From: CAYNWT01 sp964485095
GTDB lineage: Bacteria; Planctomycetota; Planctomycetia; Planctomycetales; Planctomycetaceae
DNA: 64,000 nucleotides
Direction: 5' to 3'
Assembly: GCA_964485095.1 (NCBI GenBank)
Contig: CAZAIB010000017.1
Coordinates: 1-64,000 of the forward strand
This document shows, in pieces, positions 6,295 to 12,701 of the stretch. Below the pieces are notes generated by a model. It did not search any database. It saw only the letters and a list, made by a program, of their open reading frames with translations, and was not told where the DNA came from. Both the position numbers and the translations under genes were made by a program. The first letter of the stretch is position 1, and each line of letters opens with the position of its first letter.

Positions 6295-6828
6295 ATGTCC
6301 GTTTCAAAACCCGACATCTTGCTGGTTGACAGCTTCCTGTCTGACGCAGAGGCGCTCTTCGATAACCTTCGCGACTCAGTTGATTGGGACACGTCGATGA
6401 CGGCTCGCCACACTGCCTCTTTTGGTGAGCCGTACAACTACTCGCAAATGGCATATGAGCCCCGGCCACTGCATCCGTCACTCGCCCCTGTCGCTGAACG
6501 TCTCAGCGAGAAACTTGGCATCGCATTCAACAACTGCCTGCTCAATTTCTACCTGTCGGGCGACAGCACAATGGGATTCCATTCCGACGACACCAGTGAT
6601 TTGGAGTCCGGCACTGGCGTCGCGATTGTCTCCCTCGGCAGCCAGCGCGGAATCACTTACCGCAGCAAGGCTGATACCCAAATTCGCCACACGTTCCCGC
6701 TTGCTACGGGCTCATTGCTTTACATGGATTCGAAAGTTCAAGACAATTGGATGCATGCGATCAAAAAAGACGCAAATGCTGGCCCTCGTATTAGTCTGAC
6801 GTGGAGAGCGTTACGCAAGGCTGGCTAA
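6295..6828 (+). CDS. alkB: AlkB-type 2-oxoglutarate/Fe(II) dioxygenase
   Basis: 177 residues, a usual size for short AlkB proteins. Known members use 2-oxoglutarate, O2 and Fe(II) to remove alkyl groups from DNA or RNA bases, such as 1-methyladenine and 3-methylcytosine. Seen: the Asn-x-Tyr strand (N84, Y86), the HxD iron motif in GFHSDD (H96, D98), the distal His (H154 in WMHAIKK), and the two late arginines in GPRISLTWR (R165, R171) that hold the co-substrate and define the family. The set of active-site residues is complete. It starts at ATG 6295 behind the GCAATAGG leader and its stop sits in the next attC box, so it is a mobile cassette rather than part of a repair operon. Whether it repairs nucleic acid or modifies something else is not visible. 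Confidence 0.85.
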   Translation: MSVSKPDILLVDSFLSDAEALFDNLRDSVDWDTSMTARHTASFGEPYNYSQMAYEPRPLHPSLAPVAERLSEKLGIAFNNCLLNFYLSGDSTMGFHSDDTSDLESGTGVAIVSLGSQRGITYRSKADTQIRHTFPLATGSLLYMDSKVQDNWMHAIKKDANAGPRISLTWRALRKAG

Positions 6829-6906
6829 CAACCACCGGAACGCTGGATCGGTGCCGAGTTTGAAATCCACATCACTTCCGCCGTCCGGTGGTGTTTGACG
6901 TTAGCT
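6823..6906 (+). other. attC recombination site 12
   Basis: Left box GGCTAAC (6823-6829) and right box GTTAGCT (6900-6906); arms caccggaacgctgg and ccgccgtccggtg with an extra A on the left. It is shorter than its neighbours because the 'catg' segment before the arm is missing. Confidence 0.8.
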
Positions 6907-6916
6907 GGCAAAAAGC

Positions 6917-7530
6917 ATGTCCGAATCGAAAGACATCCAGCGCATGTTGACTGCTGCTTCAGGCGGTGCGGTTGATACTGTTCGCCATTGTCTTGATTCC
7001 GGGCTCGCCGTTGACTCCCAGGATCACCATGGAAACAGAGCGTTAAACCATGCTGCAAAGGCAGGCCACCTTGACGTTGTGCGATTGCTCTTGAGTGAGG
7101 GGGCAAACGCAAATGAAGTCGATGGTGTAGGCCGCACGCCCTTGATCGCATGCGCTGAAGGTGACCCACCCACCTTGTCGACGTTCTTCTCGCCGCAGAT
7201 GCGGACATAAATGGCAGAGGTGAGGCAGGTAGGACGGCACTGATGGAATGCGCGAATTCATCTTCTGTCAACGTCGCCAAACGACTGCTCGAATTGGGGG
7301 CAGATGTAAACGCTAAGCGTGACGACGGTTCTACTGCACTTCATGAAGCGGTTTTTTGCGCATGCGAGGATTACGAAGAACCGGAAGACAACGAAATCAT
7401 CCCGCTATTGCTTGCCGCGGGCGCTGACGCCACTTTGGCAGATTCCGACGGCCTCACTGCGCTTGCACTCGCTGGGCGATACGCTGACGAGATCGATTAC
7501 ACTGAAGTGTTGACCCGTCCCAAAGAATAG
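6917..7530 (+). pseudogene. Ankyrin-repeat protein gene broken by a one-base frameshift
   Basis: ATG 6917 opens an ankyrin protein: NHAAKAGHLDVVRLLLSEGA, then GRTPLIACAEG. The frame then runs to a stop at 7208. The pattern continues in another frame (DVLLAADADINGRGEAGRTA, then NVAKRLLELGADVNAKRDDGSTALHEAV, IPLLLAAGADATLADSDGLTALALAG) to TAG 7528-7530. Adding one C to the CCC run at 7165-7167 joins them smoothly as AEGDPTHLVDVLLAADAD, giving about 204 residues with four to five repeats. So the break is a single-base loss in a homopolymer: a real mutation, or a sequencing error. Ankyrin proteins bind other proteins; the partner is unknown. The gene lies between two good attC sites. Confidence 0.75.
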
Positions 7531-7533
7531 AGC

Positions 7534-7615
7534 CAGACAACAAAGTCCAAAATCGTGAACCGGACCACTCATTCCCGCCGTCTTCCGTTCGTGACGGTTA
7601 CGGGAGACGTTATCC
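7534..7615 (+). other. attC recombination site 13
   Basis: Left box AGACAAC (7534-7540) and right box GTTATCC (7609-7615). The arms cgtgaaccg and cggttacgg pair with one extra G. The GTTATCC box matches sites 1 and 6. Confidence 0.65.
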
Positions 7616-7618
7616 TGC

Positions 7619-7626
7619 GCAATAGG
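7619..7626 (+). promoter_or_regulatory. Conserved cassette leader GCAATAGG (third copy)
   Basis: Third copy of the octamer. Here it merges with a fuller ribosome-binding site, aataggagc, nine bases before GTG 7636, and helps decide that start. Confidence 0.45.
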
Positions 7627-7635
7627 AGCAGAGCC

Positions 7636-8250
7636 GTGAAATCTGAGCCTCCAGCTGGATCGACTATCGAACACACCGCTGGTTCGGAAACCGTCACCTA
7701 TTGCTGGCGACCATCCGCACGGCACCCATTGCAGTGGATTCCCATGTTCTTCGGTAGTTTCATGCTTTTTGGGGCCGTGGTCATGCCCGTCATGATCCTC
7801 GGTGTTCTTGCAGCAGATGAGCAGATGCCAGTGAGCGACGCACTGATCTTCGGTGCGATACTGCTTTGTGGTGGTAGCTTCCTTCTCTATTCGGGTTTGC
7901 GTATTCGCGGTCGAGAATCGATCACGCTAAGTGACAATACTTTTGAATATGACACTGGCCCAAGCGTTCTGCCGATGCCTCTCATGCTCTGGTTTGGACC
8001 GATGTTCTTATTCGGTCCTCAGATGATGGGCGGTACAACAATGACGGCGACTCATCTGTTCCGGAAAAAACATACGCAAAGCAGCGATCGCATCAGCCAA
8101 TTCGTATTGGAGCGTGTTGGCGAGCGTCAGCGTCTACGCGTAGATTTCGGTGCTGATCGAATCGAGATAGGCAATCTACTCCGAGAGCCGGAACGTGAAT
8201 GGCTCGCGGAACAACTGCGCGAGTGGCTGGCCGCTCACAATGGCAGCTAA
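7636..8250 (+). CDS. Cassette-encoded membrane protein of unknown function
   Basis: 204 residues from GTG 7636, chosen because the sequence upstream is attC DNA and AGGAG lies nine bases before it. Two N-terminal helices (about residues 36-57, PMFFGSFMLFGAVVMPVMIL, and 67-86, ALIFGAILLCGGSFLLYSG) are followed by RIRGRESITL, a hydrophobic Met/Pro-rich patch (PMPLMLWFGPMFLFGPQMMGG) and a soluble C-terminus with a strand-helix pattern ending EREWLAEQLREWL. The layout resembles DUF3592-like or PH-like bacterial membrane proteins, a weak resemblance only. The stop lies within the following attC left box. Confidence 0.55.
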   Translation: MKSEPPAGSTIEHTAGSETVTYCWRPSARHPLQWIPMFFGSFMLFGAVVMPVMILGVLAADEQMPVSDALIFGAILLCGGSFLLYSGLRIRGRESITLSDNTFEYDTGPSVLPMPLMLWFGPMFLFGPQMMGGTTMTATHLFRKKHTQSSDRISQFVLERVGERQRLRVDFGADRIEIGNLLREPEREWLAEQLREWLAAHNGS

Positions 8251-8283
8251 CAGATGCGTGAACCGGTGGCGATTCGCGGCAAC
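8245..8283 (+). other. attC remnant 14
   Basis: Left box AGCTAAC (8245-8251) and part of the left arm (gcgtgaaccggtggcg) are present. The site then breaks off at the hairpin repeat starting 8284, so the right half is missing. Confidence 0.45.
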
Positions 8284-8350
8284 AAAGTCGCCGGACTCTC
8301 CGAGTCCGGTTTCAGCACGGGGACCGAACTCGGAGAGTTCGGCGACATTC
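8284..8350 (+). repeat. 67-bp hairpin repeat, copy 1
   Basis: Two 24-base arms, 8287-8310 and 8323-8346, pair except for two G-T wobble positions, around a 12-base loop. Each arm contains its own short palindrome (ggactctccgagtcc; gaactcggagagttc). Copy 2 at 8871-8937 differs by one base. This is the form of a REP/MITE-type mobile palindrome. A 12-base fragment of the arm also occurs at 5301. Confidence 0.75.
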
Positions 8351-8403
8351 GAGACTTCAAAACTGAATGAGTACGCATTCAATGGGTACCATTCACAGAC
8401 TAG

Positions 8404-8544
8404 ATGGCCCCGTTTGTGTGCCGCCTCCGCAATCAGCCTGCTTGGAAGCGTCTAACGAGTGAAGAACAATTACTAGAGCTGGGCAATATCAATCATGAAC
8501 TGGTAGAAGGGCTGGCCGAAAATGTGCGAGAGAGAGTTACTTAA
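8404..8544 (+). CDS. Very small ORF of unknown function (46 aa)
   Basis: ATG 8404 to TAA 8542-8544, 46 residues, beginning MAPFVCRLRNQPAWKRL and continuing as an amphipathic helix (TSEEQLLELGNINHELVEGL). The next gene starts three bases after its stop, so the two may be co-translated, for example as a small regulator or antitoxin with its partner. It could also be the remnant tail of a larger gene. No family recognised. Confidence 0.35.
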   Translation: MAPFVCRLRNQPAWKRLTSEEQLLELGNINHELVEGLAENVRERVT

Positions 8545-8547
8545 CAA

Positions 8548-8850
8548 ATGGGGGTTGCCCCTGTGATTCTTCCCAAAGAAGTCGTTCATGCCGTGGGTCT
8601 ATATGCAAGAACTCTACCCTTCGAGAAACACGAAGTGCTCGAATGCTCGAAGCACGACGACCGCTATGAAGTGATCGTGGGCTTCAATTACTCAAAAAAC
8701 ACTATTGAAGATATGAGGTCCCGCCATCCTCCTGACGAGTTGGAGGACTTTGACATTTTCGTCAGTGAGTCGCTTAAGCAGAAGTTGACTATAGACGGAG
8801 ATCGAGTGGTTGAGATCAAGAACATCAATACGTTTATCTCCGGACGCTAG
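8548..8850 (+). CDS. Small protein of unknown function (100 aa)
   Basis: ATG 8548 to TAG 8848-8850, three bases behind the 46-residue ORF. The protein is acidic to neutral: PVILPKEVVHAVGLYARTL, then DRYEVIVGFNYSKNT, a polar helix with PPDELEDFDIFV, and a last strand VVEIKNINTFISGR. It looks like a compact alpha/beta fold. No signal or membrane segment, no catalytic motif seen. A likely GTTAGTC box lies just after the stop (8857), but no full attC is there; the second hairpin repeat follows. Confidence 0.5.
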   Translation: MGVAPVILPKEVVHAVGLYARTLPFEKHEVLECSKHDDRYEVIVGFNYSKNTIEDMRSRHPPDELEDFDIFVSESLKQKLTIDGDRVVEIKNINTFISGR

Positions 8851-8870
8851 CAGGCCGTTAGTCCCTCACC

Positions 8871-8937
8871 AAAGTCGCCGGACTCTCCGAGTCCGGTTTC
8901 GGCACGGGGACCGAACTCGGAGAGTTCGGCGACATTC
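8871..8937 (+). repeat. 67-bp hairpin repeat, copy 2
   Basis: Arms 8874-8897 and 8910-8933, loop of 12 bases, one difference from copy 1 at 8284-8350 (in the loop). The two copies stand in the same orientation and bracket the ORFs at 8404 and 8548. It may also terminate transcription from both sides, since bioA converges on it. Confidence 0.75.
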
Positions 8938-8970
8938 ACCGAACTGCGAAACGAACGCGAATAATCCGAG

Positions 8971-10332
8971 CTAGGTGAGCGAACTAATGGCGTCGTCGAT
9001 CGCCTGGATCGTTCGTTCGCACAGGTCCCTGACTGTGTCGCCGGGCATGGCGGGCGCTGGCATGAGGACGACGACGTCTCCAAGGGGGCGGATGATGATT
9101 CCCAGCTGGCGGCCGGCAAGTGTTACCCGATGTCCCAATCGAAGGTCGGCGGGAAACGGAGTTTTGTTGTTTCGGTCCTGTACTAACTCAATGCCAACCA
9201 TGATTCCGCGTTGGCGGATCTCGCCAACGTTTGGGTGATCGCTAAGCGGTGCCAGAGCCGCGCGGATGATGTCGGCATTTGCTTTAGCGTTGGCGACGAC
9301 GTTGTTCGATTCGAACAGATCCAGTGACGCAAGCGCGGCGGCCGCGGCCAAGGGGTTTCCGGTATAAGTGTGGCCGTGAAAGAACGTGCGGCCTTCGTGC
9401 GGTTCACCGAGGAACGCTTCGAAGATTTCTTCCGTGGCCATCGTGGCGGCCAGCGGCAGGTACCCGCCGGTGATGCCTTTTGCCATGCACATAATGTCTG
9501 GTCGCACGTCTTCTTGTTCGCAGGCAAACATGGTTCCGGTTCGGCCGAACCCAACGGCGACTTCGTCCGCGATGAGCGGAATTCTATATCGCGTCGTGAT
9601 CTCGCGAACCTTGCGCAGGTAGCCTTCGGGGTGAACCAAAATGCCGCCCGCTCCCTGGACCAATGGTTCAATCACAAACGCGGCGATCTGTTCGTGGTTC
9701 TCTTCGAACGTCTTCTCAAGTTCGGCAAAACAGATCTCAATCCACGATGATTCGTCGTAACCGGCGGGAACGCGGTACGTCACCGGAGACGGGACTGCCA
9801 GTTTTTGGAACAGCAAACGTCCGTACGTCGCGTGGAACAAATCGATCCCGCCAAGGCTGACGGTTCCAACCGTGTCGCCGTGGTAAGCTCTGGATACGCC
9901 AACAAAAAGATCGCGACGACCGGCGCCTTCGCTCTTCTGCTGATGAAACTGGTACGCCAGCTTCAAGGCGACCTCGACCGCCGTTGCGCCGCTGTCTGAA
10001 TAGAAGACGCGGGTGAGTCCGTCGGGGGTGATGTCGACCAGCCGTTTGGCCAATTCGATGGATGGAACGCTGCTCAGGCCCAGCATTGTGCTGTGGCTGA
10101 CCTTGTTCAGTTGAGCCCGAATCGCGTCGTCGATCTCGGGAACCTGATGTCCATGCACGTTGCACCACAGCGACGAAATGCCGTCCAGGTACTTGTTGCC
10201 TTCTGTATCAAACAGGTCGAAGCCTTCACCGCGTTCGATGATGGGCGCGTTTTCTTCGACGAACGCCTGCATGGGCGTAAACGGGTGCCAGACAAAGCTA
10301 TTGTCCGCAGTGCGTAGTTGGTCGTGGTTCAT
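8971..10332 (-). CDS. bioA: Adenosylmethionine-8-amino-7-oxononanoate aminotransferase
   Basis: 453 residues, full length. BioA transfers the amino group of S-adenosylmethionine to 8-amino-7-oxononanoate, giving 7,8-diaminopelargonate in biotin synthesis, with pyridoxal phosphate. Seen: the N-terminal DNSFVWHPFTPM typical of BioA, the IADEVAVGFGRTG motif whose Asp contacts the cofactor nitrogen, the Schiff-base Lys in MAKGITGGYLPLA, and a C-terminal small domain. It lies two bases downstream of a MoxR ATPase gene on the same strand, so they are likely co-transcribed. No other bio gene is in the window. The start at 10332 is ATG. Confidence 0.92.
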   Translation of the reverse strand: MNHDQLRTADNSFVWHPFTPMQAFVEENAPIIERGEGFDLFDTEGNKYLDGISSLWCNVHGHQVPEIDDAIRAQLNKVSHSTMLGLSSVPSIELAKRLVDITPDGLTRVFYSDSGATAVEVALKLAYQFHQQKSEGAGRRDLFVGVSRAYHGDTVGTVSLGGIDLFHATYGRLLFQKLAVPSPVTYRVPAGYDESSWIEICFAELEKTFEENHEQIAAFVIEPLVQGAGGILVHPEGYLRKVREITTRYRIPLIADEVAVGFGRTGTMFACEQEDVRPDIMCMAKGITGGYLPLAATMATEEIFEAFLGEPHEGRTFFHGHTYTGNPLAAAAALASLDLFESNNVVANAKANADIIRAALAPLSDHPNVGEIRQRGIMVGIELVQDRNNKTPFPADLRLGHRVTLAGRQLGIIIRPLGDVVVLMPAPAMPGDTVRDLCERTIQAIDDAISSLT

Positions 10333-10334
10333 GT

Positions 10335-11288
10335 TTACGATGGAACCGGTGTCTGGTCGAGGATAAGTCGGACAATTTCCTGTGCGCGTTGCCGCTGACC
10401 TTCGCGCGAGAAGCCGCGGGGGAGAACTCGGTGAGCCAACACGGCGCTGGCCATGCGTTTGACGTCGTCGGGCACGACGTAGTCGCGTTTCTCAGTCATC
10501 GCAAAACCCTGGACCGCTCGGTACAGCGTCAGCGCGCCGCGGGTTGATGTTCCGAGAGTCAGTTCGTCGGATTCGCGGGTCGCGGTCACGATGTCCAGCA
10601 GGTAGTCGCTAATCGAATCTTCCACCTTGACCGCTCGCGTGGCCTCCTGCAGCTTCATGATTTCGCTTTGGTCGAGAACCGGTTCCAGCTTGTCGACCGG
10701 TTCGCCTTCACGGTGGCTGGTGAGAATTTCTCGTTCGTGTTCGCGGTCCGGATAGCCGACGTTCAGGCACAGCATGAACCGGTCCAGCTGATTTTCCGGC
10801 AGTGGGTAAGTGCCTTCGAATTCGAACGGGTTTTGAGTCGCCAGAACAAAAAACGGTGCGTTCAATTGCAGCGTTGCACCTTCAACGGTGACCTGCTGTT
10901 CGTTCATCGCTTCCAGCAACGCGCTTTGGGTACGCGGTGTTGTGCGATTGATTTCGTCTGCCAGCAGGACGTTGGTGAAAATCGGCCCTTTGCGAAATTC
11001 GAACTCTCCAACGTTAGGTCGATAGATGTTGGAGCCCAAAATGTCACTAGGCAGCAGGTCCGGAGTGAACTGCAAACGAGAGAACTCACAATTCAGGCTC
11101 TTCGCAAACGCTTTGGCCAACGCCGTTTTTCCCAGCCCTGGTGCGTCTTCAATCAGGACATGGCCGCCGGCAAGTAACGCGACGATTGCCATGCGCACCG
11201 TGTCACGTTTGCCCAGAACCACAGAGCAGATATTGTTTTCGAGCTTATCAATAAGCTCAGTCATTTCAGCGGTCACGCGTATCTCCAC
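10335..11288 (-). CDS. moxR: MoxR-family AAA+ ATPase
   Basis: 317 residues from GTG 11288; an in-frame ATG at 11264 would drop eight. MoxR ATPases act as chaperones that mature or activate partner proteins, often with VWA proteins. Seen: Walker A in EDAPGLGKTALAKA, Walker B in LLADEINRTTPRTQSALLEA, sensor 1 in VLATQNPFEFEGTYPLPE, and the lid with TLGTSTRGALTLYRAVQGFA, all standard. Usually a DUF58 and VWA gene follows; here bioA follows with a two-base gap and no partner gene is close by. Its clients are therefore unknown. It is not related closely to the second MoxR-type ATPase at 41602. Confidence 0.85.
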   Translation of the reverse strand: MEIRVTAEMTELIDKLENNICSVVLGKRDTVRMAIVALLAGGHVLIEDAPGLGKTALAKAFAKSLNCEFSRLQFTPDLLPSDILGSNIYRPNVGEFEFRKGPIFTNVLLADEINRTTPRTQSALLEAMNEQQVTVEGATLQLNAPFFVLATQNPFEFEGTYPLPENQLDRFMLCLNVGYPDREHEREILTSHREGEPVDKLEPVLDQSEIMKLQEATRAVKVEDSISDYLLDIVTATRESDELTLGTSTRGALTLYRAVQGFAMTEKRDYVVPDDVKRMASAVLAHRVLPRGFSREGQRQRAQEIVRLILDQTPVPS

Positions 11289-11449
11289 GGCGTGTCAGGG
11301 CACACCGATTACTGAGAATATGGTTGGTCCGGATTGCCTCTGCGGCAAACTTTTCGAACCCACTATCGCGAGCGAATCAACGCGCCCGCGACGCCGATGG
11401 TAACGAAACCAGCGGCGGATGCCACGACACCGGACGCGCCAATCTCACA

Positions 11450-12487
11450 CTACTCAGCGGTCGCCGGCGCGGGGCGAGGGCGTCTTGGCGGTGCAGGGCA
11501 GCAGTCAACCGGACAGACGTCGTGGTTCGGGCCAAACTGGCCGCACGCCTGTTTTTTGACACTGTCGTCTACGCGTTCTTTCACAAGTTCGACCAGCATG
11601 TTGACGAACTGAGGGTCTGTCCCCGCCGTCTTTGCTCGAGCCATCTTAATACCGCGTTCCTCGCAGGCTGCTACCGCTTCTTCGTCCAGATCGAACATGA
11701 CTTCCATGTGATCGGAGAGGAACCCGATTGGCATCACGACCAGTCCTTCGACGCCGTTGAGTTCGCCGATGTAGTCGCACACGTCAGGTTCGAGCCACGG
11801 GTCCTGCGGCCGACCGCTGCGGCTTTGATAAACCAGCTTCCATCGTTCCTGTGGGATTTCGCACTTCTCAGAAACCAGTCGGCACGCTTCGGTCAACTGC
11901 TTCTCGTAGTCCGATGTGTTCGCCATCGACATTGGAATGCTGTGAGCCGTGTAGACGACGTGTGCGTCCGAACGAACTTCGGCCGGTAGTTCTTCCATCG
12001 CTTCCTGAACGCGTCGAGCGTTCACGGCGACGAAGTCCGGGTGATTGTAGAACACACGAATCTTGTCGAAGGTCGGCCCTTCTCCCAGAGCATCGCACGC
12101 CGCGTAGATGTTCTCGCGATATTGCCGACACCCGGAGTACGAACTGTAGCCAGAGAGAACCAACGCCAGTCCACGTTTGACTCCGGCCTCTTTCATTTCT
12201 CGAATCGTGTCTGTCAGCATTGGGTTCCAGTTTCGATTGCCCCAATACACCGGCAAGTCCACACCGCCATTGGCCAGGGCCGGCTTGAAGACTTCCAGCA
12301 GGTCGCGGACTTGCTGGTTCAAAGGGCTGACGCCGTCGAAGTGGTAGTAGTGTTCGGCGACTTCCAACATGCGTTCGCGAGGAACCGGTTTGCCTCGCAG
12401 CACGTTTTCGAGGAAGGGGATGACGTCTTCCTTTTTCTCCGGACCGCCAAAGGAAACGACAAGCAGGGCATCGTAGGAATCAGACAC
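11450..12487 (-). CDS. hemH: Ferrochelatase
   Basis: 345 residues. Ferrochelatase inserts Fe(II) into protoporphyrin IX or, in coproporphyrin-pathway organisms, into coproporphyrin III. Seen: LLVVSFGGPEKKEDV at the start, the porphyrin-site segment SGYSSYSGCRQYREN near 112-126, the catalytic His in YTAHSIP (H182), the metal-side patch QSRSGRPQDPWLEPD, and MPIGFLSDHMEV. The YSSYSGCRQY form resembles the monofunctional coproporphyrin ferrochelatases of Gram-positives, so which porphyrin is used is open. Odd: a C-terminal tail with four cysteines (C315, C325, C329, C330) before a Pro/Arg end, which could hold a [2Fe-2S] cluster. Divergent from murE. Confidence 0.9.
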   Translation of the reverse strand: MSDSYDALLVVSFGGPEKKEDVIPFLENVLRGKPVPRERMLEVAEHYYHFDGVSPLNQQVRDLLEVFKPALANGGVDLPVYWGNRNWNPMLTDTIREMKEAGVKRGLALVLSGYSSYSGCRQYRENIYAACDALGEGPTFDKIRVFYNHPDFVAVNARRVQEAMEELPAEVRSDAHVVYTAHSIPMSMANTSDYEKQLTEACRLVSEKCEIPQERWKLVYQSRSGRPQDPWLEPDVCDYIGELNGVEGLVVMPIGFLSDHMEVMFDLDEEAVAACEERGIKMARAKTAGTDPQFVNMLVELVKERVDDSVKKQACGQFGPNHDVCPVDCCPAPPRRPRPAPATAE

Positions 12488-12686
12488 AGATAACTTTCAG
12501 TCGCAGGCGATGGACCGACCAGCAAACCGCCAGCCGACCGGGTTTCTTAGTGAAGTTGCTGATTATTGGCGACAAACCGCGATTGGCAACACTACAGGCG
12601 GCTTTGCGGACGAACTTCGCCTTGACCCAACTACGCGAATCACAAGAATTCGCGAACGTTTCACACTGAACCCAACCGGGCGTGGC

Positions 12687-12693
12687 AAGGAGG
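12687..12693 (+). promoter_or_regulatory. Ribosome-binding site that fixes the murE start
   Basis: AAGGAGG eight bases before GTG 12702. It is a near-perfect anti-16S match and shows that the 192 bases of open frame upstream (12510-12701) are the divergent hemH/murE promoter region, not coding. Confidence 0.75.
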
Positions 12694-12701
12694 CCACAGG
12701 A

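Noticed and set aside
213..8860. CRISPR array explaining the repeated palindromes
   Set aside because: Repeats are 80-95 bp, diverse in sequence, and separated by genes of varied length, not by short uniform spacers.
8971..11288. bioA and moxR as a biotin operon
   Set aside because: They are two bases apart, but no other biotin gene is near and moxR has no known biotin role; I keep only co-transcription.
11324..11989. Plus-strand frame of 221 codons opposite hemH
   Set aside because: It mirrors the codons of a clear ferrochelatase on the other strand and has an Arg/Val-rich, low-quality composition.
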